Below, piece by piece: positions 9,101-17,330 of a stretch of DNA of 42,610 bases. The notes under the pieces were generated by a model. The model had not been told where the DNA came from and searched no databases. It saw nothing but the letters and a program-made list of their open reading frames with translations. Both the position numbers and the translations under genes were made by a program. The stretch comes from an uncultured Muribaculaceae bacterium (lineage in GTDB: Bacteria > Bacteroidota > Bacteroidia > Bacteroidales > Muribaculaceae): NCBI GenBank assembly GCA_910586475.1, contig CAJUHM010000016.1:1-42610 (forward strand), given 5' to 3'. Positions within the stretch are counted from its first letter, which is position 1. Every line of letters starts with the position of its first letter.

Positions 9101-10959
9101 GCGTCGAAATCGGCGAATGTGTTGTCTGAGACGACGTCGGCTGTCAGACGGCAGGTGTCGACCATAGCTTTCAGACGGATATTTCCGACTGTCGCGCCGT
9201 TGTATTCTACGGAGTGGAGATCGACTGCCGCTTTTATTCTTGTCTTGCGCGATGCGGGGTTGTAGCCGTGGCCGTCGAGATCTATGTCGGCGGTTAGGTT
9301 TCCGACACCGAGCGAGGGCATGAACGCGCCCACCGGAAAGCTGACAGTTCGGAGTCTGGCGGTGTAGCCTTCGGATCTGGCGTTCCAGCGGCCGTCGAGA
9401 GCGAGTCGTCCGGCTGCTGTGCGGACATCGATGTCGCCGTCGATGTTGCCCGGACTGTAGGCTATCGATCCTTTGAGAGTCATCGGTGGAATATTGAAAC
9501 TGTTGGCTGTCCGGCCGGGCAGAATCCGGTTTTTGACGGTATTGATTTTGCCGAGTTTTCCGTTCAGGTCGACGTTGCCCTTCATTTTGTTGAAATCAAG
9601 TGGATTGATGACGTGACCTTTGGCGTTGAGACTGATGTAGCCCGGAAGGTCGGCGACGAGCCGGTCGACATCGAGTGACGAGGCTGTCCCGTGTATGTCG
9701 GCGTTGAGTCGCAGTCCGGCAGAAGCGGGAAACGAGCTGATGATGTTTCCGAGCGACGGCATGAAGCTGACGGCGTCCTGAAGAGCTATTGTTCCGTTGG
9801 CCTGAAGGCCGAGCGGCAGTTGCGGATCGGTCATTATGTTGCCGATCCCCATCGAGGCGTCGAGATAGAGGTTTGAGCGTGACGTGGCGATGTTGAAGTT
9901 TTCCGCTTTCATCACCGTTGAGTCCATCGAGAATGTTCCGGATGCCATCATAGGTATTCCGCAGCGTTCTTCGGCTGCGAGGTGTCGGAGAGGCACACGG
10001 ATTGATGTGCCGCGGTTGTAGAACGAGTCGACCTCCACCACAACGTTTCTGACAGCGATATAGGCGGGATCAAATCCCTTGGCCGGGATTGCGCCGCGGG
10101 TCGCATAGAGACCGTCGCGCGCTGTCAGACTAAGTTTGCGTGCGGTGATTGTCCAGGGTTCGGAGTCGGCTGAGTTTTCGGTCGAGTCTGTCTGGGCGAC
10201 CGGGTGTTTGCTTATATAGGCGGCGTCTGGCGTCAGATAGGCGGCCGACACAGAATCCACCGATAGCTCGCCGATTTCAATGAGGCGCCGTCCCGTGTCG
10301 AGATGTCCGCTCTTGAGAGAGGCTTCGCCTATTTTTGCGCCGAGAGAGTCAATGACCGGAAGCATGTTCATCCGGTAGGTGATGTTGCGCAGGCGGATGT
10401 CGCCGACGTCGATCCGCAGCGGTCGCGATGCAGCGGTGTCGGGCGGTGTCGTTTCGGTTGTGTCCTTTATCGTCAGCTCCACGTTAGCTCCGTCAAGAAG
10501 AGCATTGTTCAGTGCGATCCTCGAGAATGAGATAGGAATGTCGGTGTCGTTGGCCGAGAAGTTGTCGATGCGTGCTTTCAGATAGATGACGGAGTCGGGC
10601 GTTCCGAGTCGGTAGGTCGCGTCCGACAGGCTGACCGAACGGACCTCGATCTGTTTGCGGAGGAGCGGGAGAAGTCCGACGCTGACGCGGGCATTTACAG
10701 CTGTCAGCAGAGTGTCGCCGGAGGCTTCGGTCACACTTAGCGAATCGACCTGAAGATTGAGCGGGAAACGCAGTCGCAGATAGCTGACATCGATTGTCAT
10801 GCCCGTTGATTCATGGATCTTCTCAATTGCTATGCGGCGGGCGTAGTCCTGGATGAACGGAACGTAAAGCAGGAAAGGGAGCGCGACACAAAGAGCTGTC
10901 AACCCGATGAGGGTCAATAGAACTATTTTAACGGATTTTTTCCACACGGATGTCTTCAC
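6115..10959 (-). CDS. tamB: TamB-like translocation/assembly module protein (DUF490)
   Basis: A 1614-residue AsmA/TamB superfamily protein, thought to form a beta-taco bridge across the periplasm that moves lipids or assists outer membrane protein insertion. Residues about 12-34 form a single N-terminal membrane anchor. The body is a long run of repeating beta-strand units. The conserved C-terminal DUF490 region (about residues 1150-1560) contains the block around S-P-E-Q-R-A-N-Q-A-M-N-L-L and the F-E-Y-M-L-N-R-S-G segment typical of the family. The start codon is GTG at 10957-10959; no in-frame ATG is available just upstream. It is followed with overlap by tamL and preceded, 131 bp away, by lptD on the same strand, giving a coherent envelope biogenesis block. 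Confidence 0.9.
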   Translation of the reverse strand: MKTSVWKKSVKIVLLTLIGLTALCVALPFLLYVPFIQDYARRIAIEKIHESTGMTIDVSYLRLRFPLNLQVDSLSVTEASGDTLLTAVNARVSVGLLPLLRKQIEVRSVSLSDATYRLGTPDSVIYLKARIDNFSANDTDIPISFSRIALNNALLDGANVELTIKDTTETTPPDTAASRPLRIDVGDIRLRNITYRMNMLPVIDSLGAKIGEASLKSGHLDTGRRLIEIGELSVDSVSAAYLTPDAAYISKHPVAQTDSTENSADSEPWTITARKLSLTARDGLYATRGAIPAKGFDPAYIAVRNVVVEVDSFYNRGTSIRVPLRHLAAEERCGIPMMASGTFSMDSTVMKAENFNIATSRSNLYLDASMGIGNIMTDPQLPLGLQANGTIALQDAVSFMPSLGNIISSFPASAGLRLNADIHGTASSLDVDRLVADLPGYISLNAKGHVINPLDFNKMKGNVDLNGKLGKINTVKNRILPGRTANSFNIPPMTLKGSIAYSPGNIDGDIDVRTAAGRLALDGRWNARSEGYTARLRTVSFPVGAFMPSLGVGNLTADIDLDGHGYNPASRKTRIKAAVDLHSVEYNGATVGNIRLKAMVDTCRLTADVVSDNTFADFDADLAATFNNGGYQWDLSSDIRHLDLEEMRFFKNPMNGSATIYTTGSYYPRSGNIDAEVDLNDLDWTMDSLHFSVPSLTAKLSSTDSLTHATLVSGDLTTDMTALSSLMSVIEKFPEATALINRQIARREVNVDSLQTALPRMALSIDMGQNNPAYNFIASTSGIELDNAHLAFSNDSLISLHAVVNGFRSGSTKLDNITFDANQHGKYLVYNARIDNRPGTMDDFAHITFNGYLADDKLSAMIRQSNIKGDQGFLIGFNAAVADSTVSVRFVPSNPTIAYKKWTINSDNLLAYNFVERHLDANLKVMSDSSYLQIYTDQAEHADSLTNHRQEDVIVRLANINLQEWLSISPFAPPVRGTVDANLRFRWTSSEITGNGTVDLNNLYYGRERVGTFNLDVNVANDNKTRALHADVALNIDGQKVITATGALNDSTSTSPFLLDFNMIRLPLRVANPFLPKDVAQLSGVLNGNMKISGDMASPVFNGYLDFDSSSVKVGMTGASYAFSEEKIPVDSNVARFRNFTISGLNSNPLFINGTVDARRISDINYDLTLKAADMQIVNSDRARAGADVYGKAFVNIDASAKGNLGFMRVDASLNILPGTNVTYVMTDAQQSLTSRSSDDMVHFVVFADTASVARADSLVNNSMSLFLNANLGISEGSTINVDLSTDGKNKVSIQGAGNLSYSLTPLNGDGRMTGRFTINSGFVRYTPSINTGGVNMSIMSEKNFTFREGSYVAFNGDILNPSLNVTATDRIKANVTQEGQNSRLVNFDVILSITNTLQNLNVAFNLSTDDDITIENELASMSPEQRANQAMNLLLYNQYTGPGTKASANLSGNPLYSFLASQLNTWAANNIRGVDISFGIDQYDTTTDGSKSTTTSYSYRVSKSLFDDRFKIVIGGNYSTDANADENFSQNLINDISFEYMLNRSGSIYVRLFRHVGYESILEGEITQTGVGFVMKRKLNSLRDLFRFRKRSPKPTDISKTPKAPVNETDSIK

Positions 10960-11090
10960 AGTGATGAATGAATTCAGAAACAGTTAAACCTACACTGTGA
11001 TAACGTTTCTTTAAATAGTTATGTTTTGAATAATGATGTGGAATCGGAAAGACGGTTCGTGGAAAAGGGCATGGGAAGTCAGTAGCTGCG

Positions 11091-14090
11091 TCAATACCAT
11101 GTGACTCCATTGGAGAGCGACGAGCGTTTGTCGTATTTCAGGTCTGAGAGCATCGACGAGTTGACCGAGATGTGGAAATTGTAGGACTTGTAAGGCCCGA
11201 CAGGCACGAAACTTGCGGTCATAGTGAAACAGTGGAGGTCACGCGAGACATTGCAGTTCATGTAGGCCAGTTTGCCGGTGTCGAAATTGTAGCTGGCTGT
11301 GAAGCTGAAGTTCCAGTTTTTCGTCGGACGGATATTGCCTGACAGCGACAGGTTCTGGGTGATCTTGCCGTCATATTCCATCTTCGCTTTGTTGAAAGCT
11401 CCGTAGCCGTAGCTGACGGAGTAGTTCATTGTCAGCGACCAGGGGACTTCCCACTTCATGTAGCCGTCGGAGTTGAAATCCATGTCGGCTTCCTCGCCGT
11501 CGTGGGCGCTCAGCCCCGGACGCTGAGCCGCCGCCCGTTCCCGCAGATCCGGCACTTTGCTGTTTTCATTTTCGTCGGGATCGTTTTTCTTGTCTTTCGG
11601 CTTGCGTTTGAATGTGTCGTTGTTGAATGTATAGCTGAATGAGGTTCCGGTGCTTGACAGTCGTCCCCATCCTTTGCCGGCTTTCCAGCGAGGGATATTG
11701 ACGCGCACCGGGTTGCCGGCCGAGTTGAGCTTATAGGTGTAGACATCCCAGACTGCCGAAAGATTCAGGTTGAAGTTCTTGACGAGCCGGAGCATGATCG
11801 AGGTGTTGAGGTTGCTCCAGTTGAGCGAGTCGGCCGCGAAGTTGTAGCTTTGCGAGATCGAGAAGTTTTCGATGAGAGAGATTTTTTTCTCTTCGATGCT
11901 GTCGTTGTCGGTCTTCACCTTCATCTCGAGGTTGTTGGCGAGCGAGAAGTTGACCATTCCGGTTTTTCCCTGCCCCGGCACTCCGAACAATGAGTTGGGG
12001 AAGTAGGAGTAGACCTGTTCGTTGAGTTCGCCGTTTGCTCCTGGACGCATGTATCGGCCGTAGTATCCGAAGAATTTTGAACTGAAGTCGGGCGAACCGG
12101 AGAAGCTGACGGTCGGCGTCATGACCCAGCGGACCATCTTCACTTTGTCGCCGAGGAATTTCATCGGGCGGAAGAAACCGTAGATTTTGGTGTCGAGCGA
12201 GACCGACGCGTTGAAGTCCCAGACATTGTAGAGGCTGTAGGTCGTGTCGCAGACTTCTGCTGCGGCGTTAGGATCCCACTGGCGTCGCACTTTGGAGGTG
12301 TACATGCGGTCCGTCAGATTGACCGATGGAGTAAGGTTGAAGTATTTGAGCACACTGAACGTCGCCGAAACCGGCACGTTGTGGCGCATGCCGTTGCGCC
12401 AGTCTTTGATCAGGCTTTTCTTGAAGAACTGATCCTGTTTAGCGGTCAGAGAGTTGTTGAACTGTCCGGAATAGGACAGACGGATCTTTTCATACCATTT
12501 TTCCGCGCCGACCGCTTTTTTGCGTTTGAACGGGTAGACCTGCGAGAGCGAGATTGTTATGTTCGGGAATGAGACGGCAAGTGTCGAGTCCTGACTTCTC
12601 TGGGCAACCGATGCATTTCCGGAGAATGACCATTTCGATCCCGGCGGACGGTAGGTGAAGTTGACCGACGAGCTCTTGGTGTTTTCGGTGAACGAGTTTG
12701 AATAATAGCTCGACAGGTCGTTGCGGGAATAGCCGGATGTCGTGAAGTTGACCGACGCCGAGAAGTTGAAGATCGGATTGGCTTTGGCATCCTGCGAATG
12801 ATTCCAGAGCACCTGGAAATTTGTCTGTTTCGAGTAGTCGGGCAGACCTTTGTCGCCGAGAATGGTTTTCAGGAAGCTGATGTCGAATGAGCCTGAGAAC
12901 TTGTAACGTTTGACATAGGCCGAGCGGGCCTGCAGACCCCAGGAGCCTTTTGTGTAGATCTCGCCGGTTAGCGCAAGATCGATATTGTCGGAGATGGCAA
13001 AGTAGTAGCCGCCATTTCTCAGGTAGAATCCGCGGTTGTAGTCGTCGCCGAACGAGGGGAAGATTATACCGCTCGAATAGCGTTCGGAGAATGGGAAATA
13101 GCCGAAGGGAACGGCAAGCGGAAGCGGCAGGCCGGCGAGTACCATATAGGCCGGTCCGGAGACGATGTCTTTCTTCGGACGTACTTTTGCTTTTGTCAGC
13201 TGCAGCCAGAAGTGGGGATCGTCGTGCTGGTCGCAGGTCGTGTAGCGTCCGTTCTGGACGTAGAAGACGTTGTCGCCGACCTTTTTCGAGACTCCGCCCG
13301 TCAGGTAGCCTTCGCCCTGTTCGGTGATCACGTCGGTGATGAATCCCTTTTCGGTCTTGAAGTTATAGCGCATTGTCTTTGACTCGTAGGATGTCCCGCG
13401 GTCGGTGAAGACGGGCGACCCGACTACCTCGCCGGTGCTGTCCGGAACTCCGACGGCATAGACGATCGAGCTGTCCATGTCGAGGTCGATGCGGGCGGCG
13501 TCGAGCGAGATCTGGCCGTAGTTGACTTTGCTGTCGCCATAGAGATAGGCTGTGTTGCGGCCGATCAGCACCATCGAGTCCTGGGCCGAAATGTCGACTA
13601 TGTTGTCGAGATCGCTTTTGACGCGCATGATCCGCCGGCCGGTGAGGGGCGGGATCTGGGCTGAGTCACGGCGGGCCACAAGTGGTGCGGAGTCAGACTT
13701 TTCTTTTGCAAAGATTGTGTTGTGGCGTGCGTTCTGCTCCTCTTCTGCCTTTGCCATCGAGTCAGCGCGCGCCTGAGATCCACGTCTGCGCCGGTGGGCC
13801 TTTTCGAGGGCTTTCTGACGGAGGGAATCGCGGGTCGAATTCTTACTGTGGGCCGGTCGTACAAACGACGGGAGCACCGCCGGCGGGGGAGTGCTATTTG
13901 CCGAACGCCCGTCGTGCAAGACCGAATCGATTCCGACAGAGTCAGCTGTTGCGTCGGGTGTAAGCGAATCCGTAGGAAGAGCGGGGATGCCTGCGGATGT
14001 CTGCAATGCAGGCTCGACACCGGAAGCGCCTATCCCACAGGTGAAAAGCAGAAGGATGAATGATAATATATAAAGGTGAGAGTATCTCAA
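11091..14090 (-). CDS. lptD: LptD, LPS-assembly outer membrane protein
   Basis: A 999-residue LptD of the Bacteroidetes type, which inserts lipopolysaccharide into the outer leaflet together with LptE. The N-terminal signal peptide is followed by a low-complexity, basic linker (residues about 80-120, several Arg/Lys runs). An OstA-like jelly-roll domain (about 155-300) carries repeated G-x-x-x-Y-x-S and Y-N-F-K-T-E-K-G motifs. The rest is a large beta barrel. The only start that keeps the signal peptide is TTG at 14088-14090: an in-frame TGA lies nine bases upstream and the next internal Met is beyond residue 100. A -7 box lies about 40 nt upstream. No LptE candidate is visible nearby, as is usual in this phylum. 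Confidence 0.88.
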   Translation of the reverse strand: MRYSHLYILSFILLLFTCGIGASGVEPALQTSAGIPALPTDSLTPDATADSVGIDSVLHDGRSANSTPPPAVLPSFVRPAHSKNSTRDSLRQKALEKAHRRRRGSQARADSMAKAEEEQNARHNTIFAKEKSDSAPLVARRDSAQIPPLTGRRIMRVKSDLDNIVDISAQDSMVLIGRNTAYLYGDSKVNYGQISLDAARIDLDMDSSIVYAVGVPDSTGEVVGSPVFTDRGTSYESKTMRYNFKTEKGFITDVITEQGEGYLTGGVSKKVGDNVFYVQNGRYTTCDQHDDPHFWLQLTKAKVRPKKDIVSGPAYMVLAGLPLPLAVPFGYFPFSERYSSGIIFPSFGDDYNRGFYLRNGGYYFAISDNIDLALTGEIYTKGSWGLQARSAYVKRYKFSGSFDISFLKTILGDKGLPDYSKQTNFQVLWNHSQDAKANPIFNFSASVNFTTSGYSRNDLSSYYSNSFTENTKSSSVNFTYRPPGSKWSFSGNASVAQRSQDSTLAVSFPNITISLSQVYPFKRKKAVGAEKWYEKIRLSYSGQFNNSLTAKQDQFFKKSLIKDWRNGMRHNVPVSATFSVLKYFNLTPSVNLTDRMYTSKVRRQWDPNAAAEVCDTTYSLYNVWDFNASVSLDTKIYGFFRPMKFLGDKVKMVRWVMTPTVSFSGSPDFSSKFFGYYGRYMRPGANGELNEQVYSYFPNSLFGVPGQGKTGMVNFSLANNLEMKVKTDNDSIEEKKISLIENFSISQSYNFAADSLNWSNLNTSIMLRLVKNFNLNLSAVWDVYTYKLNSAGNPVRVNIPRWKAGKGWGRLSSTGTSFSYTFNNDTFKRKPKDKKNDPDENENSKVPDLRERAAAQRPGLSAHDGEEADMDFNSDGYMKWEVPWSLTMNYSVSYGYGAFNKAKMEYDGKITQNLSLSGNIRPTKNWNFSFTASYNFDTGKLAYMNCNVSRDLHCFTMTASFVPVGPYKSYNFHISVNSSMLSDLKYDKRSSLSNGVTWY

Positions 14091-14128
14091 ATCGAGTCAG
14101 TGAAGGTTGGACTTGAAAAAATTCCGTG

Positions 14129-14136
14129 CAAAGATA
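14129..14136 (-). promoter_or_regulatory. -7 box of lptD
   Basis: Read on the minus strand this is TATCTTTG, an exact TAnnTTTG match, giving a leader of roughly 30 nt to the TTG start of lptD. No clear -33 TTG is present. Confidence 0.55.
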
Positions 14137-14260
14137 ACACTATTTTCCATTTCGGAATAGCGGGCGACCTCTAAAAACGTTATTTTAACATTATAGGTCT
14201 TTCGGCAGGATGCCGTATGGTCGGCAGCGTCGCCGATGGCCGATCGGAAAAAACGGTTTC

Positions 14261-14689
14261 TCAATCGATCGGTGCGGCCAGGTCGGAGAGTGTCTCGGCA
14301 GCGTCGATCTTAGGAAAGACAATCGTCTCAAGCATCGAATTGGCCATTTCCTCAATCCCTTCTGAGGTAGATCCGCCGAACTCGATGCTTTTCTTCATGG
14401 AGACTTCCATGTAGCTCTTCATCGCGTTTTTTAGGAGTGTGCGGTCACTGTCTGTCAGTTTATAGCTGCCGTTTCTCTCGACAATCGAGTTTAGTTGTGT
14501 TTTCCATTCTGTTTTGCCGTCAGTCAGCATGCGGCGGCATTGTTCATTGTCGGACGTGCGGTCGATTTCAGCTGCCATTTCGCTGAATACCTTTGCGTAG
14601 TCGGCTGCGGGAGATTCGGACGAACAGGATGCGAGCGCGATCAGGGAGGAGACGAGTAGAATCCGGATTGAGTAGATTAAACGGTTCAT
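14261..14689 (-). CDS. Small hypothetical lipoprotein
   Basis: A 142-residue lipoprotein with lipobox A-L-A-S-C (Cys22). The mature part is predicted mostly alpha-helical, rich in Glu, Lys and Met, with one further Cys near residue 51. I do not recognise a domain. The start codon is only 3 bp from the target duplication of the MITE-like element at 14696-15025, so nearly the whole present 5' leader is element sequence. The probable original promoter (-7 box at 15046-15053) lies on the far side of the element, meaning the gene is now transcribed through about 330 nt of inserted DNA or from a promoter inside it. The family is unknown. Confidence 0.72.
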   Translation of the reverse strand: MNRLIYSIRILLVSSLIALASCSSESPAADYAKVFSEMAAEIDRTSDNEQCRRMLTDGKTEWKTQLNSIVERNGSYKLTDSDRTLLKNAMKSYMEVSMKKSIEFGGSTSEGIEEMANSMLETIVFPKIDAAETLSDLAAPID

Positions 14690-14695
14690 TGCTTA

Positions 14696-15025
14696 GAGGT
14701 TGTTTAAATGACAAATGTTAAGCCGAAGTGGATGGTTCTTTTGATCTAATCTGTTTATAATCTGAAGGCGCAAAACCGCAGTGTTGTGACTGAAGATTGG
14801 TGGACAGGGTAGCCAAAAAGGCATCCATGCAGCGTTAGGGACTCTTGTTTAACATTCACAAGTCACATTCAGAGGCTGAAAAAGTTCTTTTCGCACCCAT
14901 TTTCGTGGACGCGCATTTTGTGCTGAACGTCAGTCATAATGCGACTGCATTGATCCCTCTGTTCATCCCGAGATCCTCATCAAGAGACTGGACTCCGGGT
15001 TTCTCATTTGTTGTTAAACAACCTC
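14696..15025 (-). mobile_element. MITE-like element, copy A (330 bp), in the lipoprotein leader
   Basis: The ends are perfect inverted repeats for 12 bp (GAGGTTGTTTAA at 14696-14707 and its complement at 15014-15025), and similarity continues inward for about 10 more bases. Both ends are flanked by TTA (14693-14695 and 15026-15028), a target duplication of the TNA type. There is no transposase. The outer 98 bp next to 15025 are about 75 per cent identical, without gaps, to copy B at 38561-38676. The strand given is the transcription sense shared by both copies. Together with the -7 box at 15046 and the start at 15111, this explains the gene-free stretch 14690-15110. An 83-codon open frame across it is not considered a gene. 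Confidence 0.8.
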
Positions 15026-15045
15026 TTAATTTTTTTGCGATTCAG

Positions 15046-15053
15046 CAAAGTTA
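15046..15053 (-). promoter_or_regulatory. Probable original -7 box of the 142-aa lipoprotein gene
   Basis: TAACTTTG on the minus strand is identical to the -7 boxes before the B12 riboswitch, carB and uvrA. If the 330-bp element and one TTA are removed, the box lies about 23 nt from the ATG of the 142-residue lipoprotein gene, a normal spacing. No -33 TTG is visible. Confidence 0.5.
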
Positions 15054-15097
15054 CGATTTTTTGCAGAATAGTGGTGAGGCGAATCGGGAAAATTGAG

Positions 15098-15105
15098 TAA
15101 TTTTG
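15098..15105 (+). promoter_or_regulatory. -7 box directly before the PKD lipoprotein start
   Basis: TAATTTTG matches TAnnTTTG and ends five bases before the ATG at 15111. Used as a -7 element it would give a transcript with almost no leader. No -33 TTG is seen, so chance occurrence is possible. Confidence 0.35.
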
Positions 15106-15110
15106 TGACC

Positions 15111-16874
15111 ATGACACGTCAAACTGATATTCCTGCTTTTTTCGCGCTGTGGCTCATTGCCGTGGCTGCTCTTTTCGGCTGTAATTCCGATAATGACATT
15201 TTGCCGGGACGCCGGCCGACGATTGAATTCGACAACCCTGACGGGATCTACACTGTCCGGGTCGGCAGCGATGTCCGGATCGATCCGGTCATCGGCAATG
15301 GAGAGAATGCGGAATATATGTGGACTATGAACGACGAGGTCGTTTCGCGCAGCCGCGCTCTCGTGATGAACTGCCCTCGCGAGGGGAGTTTCTATGTCAT
15401 GCTGACAGTCACGTCTCCTGCCGGATCAGCTTCGGCTGAGGCGCGCATTGATGTGCTTGAAAAAACACCGCCTGTCATTGAGCTTGCTGTTCCGGAGGGG
15501 GGGATCTACGTATTGCGGGGCGCTGTCTGCCGTATTGCCCCGCGGTTCACCCATTCGGATGTCGACTGCTTTCATGTCGAATGGAGTGTCGACGGCGTTG
15601 TCGAGGCTGAGGGAACGGAATTTGAATTCAGCCGCAGTGTGACGGGCGATTATATCGTTGGAATCATGGCTGAGAGTGAGGATGGGAAAGACGTCAAGTC
15701 GGTTTCGGTCCATGTCGTCGACCAGTTGCCCAGAAGCCTTTCGTTTCCGGCCGCTACTGCGATGCAGTCGGCGGATGTCAGATTCACTTTTCCGCATCGC
15801 GGAGTCCTTTTAAAGCCTGTCGCGGAGAATGTTTCCGAGGAGGCGGCATTCATGTGGAGCGTCAATGGCGAGACCGTCGGGAATCGAAGCCGCGAACTGT
15901 TTTTCACGCCATCGTCACCGGGGGAATACCGGGTCGTTGTCGAGGCTGATGGAGCTTCGGCAGAAGTGACAGTCGTGTGTGTCGACAGTGACGAGACGTC
16001 GCGGTTTCGTCCGGCTTCGGCAGGATCTTCGTCTGAAGTCTCGAAGGTCTGGGAGTATATGCCTGCGCCCGGCCAGTTTATAGGCGACGGATCGGCTGCC
16101 GGCGGCATGCCCTCAAGCGTGACGACCGCCGAGGGTGCTGCTGCGTGGGCTAAAAGCCGGATTGATGCCTCTCAGTTTGTCTCTCTTGGAGCGTGGGGAG
16201 GCTATCTCGTGGTCGGTTTTGACCACAGCATTCCGTTGTCGCAGTCTGTCCCCGAGATTGCCGTCTGGGGCAATGCGTTCAAGGTTTCCAACGAGCCTGG
16301 AACAGTCTGGGTCATGCAGGATGTCAATGGCAACGGAATGCCTGACGACGAATGGTATCAGCTTAAGGGAAGTGAATGGAATAATCCACTGACGCTCCAC
16401 GATTATGCTGTGACCTATTACCGTCCGGCAGGAAACTGCGCCGATGTCGAGTGGACCGACAACAGAGGCAACCGCGGCCTTGTCGCTTACCTCTCTTCAG
16501 CTCACGGACAGCTCTCATATTATCCTGCATGGGCATCGTCGGCAACGCTGACTTTCCGTGGCATCCGTTTGCCGGCCAACGGCATTTGCGACCCGGTGAC
16601 CGGCCAGTGGTCGACATCACCTTTCGCATGGGGCTATGCCGACAATCTTGGCGATGACACGATCTCTTCCGGCAGTGAGGCTTCGGGAGGCGAAGGCCAG
16701 AGTGTCGGCCTGCGGATCTCCAATGCGGTTTATGCCGACGGATCTCCGGTCTCGTTGCAATATGTCGATTTTGTCATGATCCAGAGTGCGTTGCTCCAAC
16801 AGTTGGGTGTGCTCGGCGAATCGTCGACAGAGGTATGTGGTGTGGCGGACAACACGCTGGCCCGCAGACGTTAG
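15111..16874 (+). CDS. PKD-like domain surface lipoprotein next to the B12 locus
   Basis: A 587-residue lipoprotein. An in-frame TTG at 15093 is less likely than the ATG at 15111, which gives a compact signal peptide and lipobox L-F-G-C (Cys24). The acidic N-S-D-N-D after the Cys resembles a Bacteroidetes surface export signal. Residues about 40-290 contain three Ig/PKD-like repeats, each with a conserved W-S-V or W-T-M core and a G-x-Y/F-x-V strand. Residues about 310-560 form a separate C-terminal domain starting at A-P-G-Q-F-I and holding an acidic N-G-N-G-M-P-D-D-E-W segment that could bind calcium. Similar PKD surface proteins occur in Bacteroidales cobalamin loci, so a role in B12 or ligand capture is plausible but unproven. 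It ends 71 bp before the riboswitch and is therefore outside its control. Confidence 0.75.
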   Translation: MTRQTDIPAFFALWLIAVAALFGCNSDNDILPGRRPTIEFDNPDGIYTVRVGSDVRIDPVIGNGENAEYMWTMNDEVVSRSRALVMNCPREGSFYVMLTVTSPAGSASAEARIDVLEKTPPVIELAVPEGGIYVLRGAVCRIAPRFTHSDVDCFHVEWSVDGVVEAEGTEFEFSRSVTGDYIVGIMAESEDGKDVKSVSVHVVDQLPRSLSFPAATAMQSADVRFTFPHRGVLLKPVAENVSEEAAFMWSVNGETVGNRSRELFFTPSSPGEYRVVVEADGASAEVTVVCVDSDETSRFRPASAGSSSEVSKVWEYMPAPGQFIGDGSAAGGMPSSVTTAEGAAAWAKSRIDASQFVSLGAWGGYLVVGFDHSIPLSQSVPEIAVWGNAFKVSNEPGTVWVMQDVNGNGMPDDEWYQLKGSEWNNPLTLHDYAVTYYRPAGNCADVEWTDNRGNRGLVAYLSSAHGQLSYYPAWASSATLTFRGIRLPANGICDPVTGQWSTSPFAWGYADNLGDDTISSGSEASGGEGQSVGLRISNAVYADGSPVSLQYVDFVMIQSALLQQLGVLGESSTEVCGVADNTLARRR

Positions 16875-16931
16875 TCGGGTTACTTTTGGAGAATTAACAT
16901 AATTTAATGCTGCGGGGTGGGCGAATTGGCT

Positions 16932-16939
16932 TAACTTTG
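16932..16939 (+). promoter_or_regulatory. -7 box of the riboswitch-controlled B12 operon
   Basis: TAACTTTG is an exact TAnnTTTG match. Its end is seven bases before the first riboswitch stem, so transcription would begin at the aptamer. No good -33 TTG is found 19-21 nt upstream. Confidence 0.6.
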
Positions 16940-16945
16940 CGGTCA

Positions 16946-17118
16946 GGAATGAATGTTCTTAGGGAACGCGGTGGAAGTCCGCGACAGTGCCCGCTGCTGT
17001 AAATTCCTTCCGGTTGGTCGAAACCGGAGAAAAGAAGATGCAATTTAGCCACTGGCAGTCAACAGACGCCGGGAAGGCGCATCGATCGGAACAAGTCAGA
17101 AAACCTGCATTCATTTCT
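16946..17118 (+). promoter_or_regulatory. Cobalamin (B12) riboswitch
   Basis: The closing stem P1 pairs AATGAATG (16948-16955) with CATTCATT (17108-17115). Between them are the diagnostic blocks of the class: GGAACGCGGTGGAAGTCCGC followed by GACAGTGCCCGCTGCTGTAA (about 16963-17003), GCCACTGG (17048-17055), GACGCCGGGAAGGCGC (about 17066-17081) and the B12 box GTCAGAAAACCTGC (17096-17109). It controls the DUF4465-btuG-btuB operon, which starts 212 nt further on. That spacer contains a possible expression platform: a 6-bp stem of GGAATC (17193-17198) with GGTTCC (17208-17213), followed by ATTTTTC. Adenosylcobalamin binding should reduce expression. Nothing else is seen in 17120-17330. Confidence 0.95.
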
Positions 17119-17330
17119 TCAACCGATTAGTCCACGGGACATGGACGAAGTGGCAAAAGCTTAATCTGATGGCGGGATATGCTATTTTGTGCGGAATCAT
17201 CCCCTCCGGTTCCATTTTTCAGGCAGTCTCCCGGACCGGTTTCAGTTCTGTTTTTATCCAGTTCATCTCTGTGTCGGCGGTCAAATCGCGTTTTGAAGCG
17301 AAAACAATTTAACCCCAAGAAAGAATAGAG

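Noticed and set aside
14845..15096. 83-codon open frame inside MITE copy A
   Set aside because: It runs through the element end and its flank, has no signal or domain, and its similarity to the frame in copy B is explained by DNA homology of the elements.
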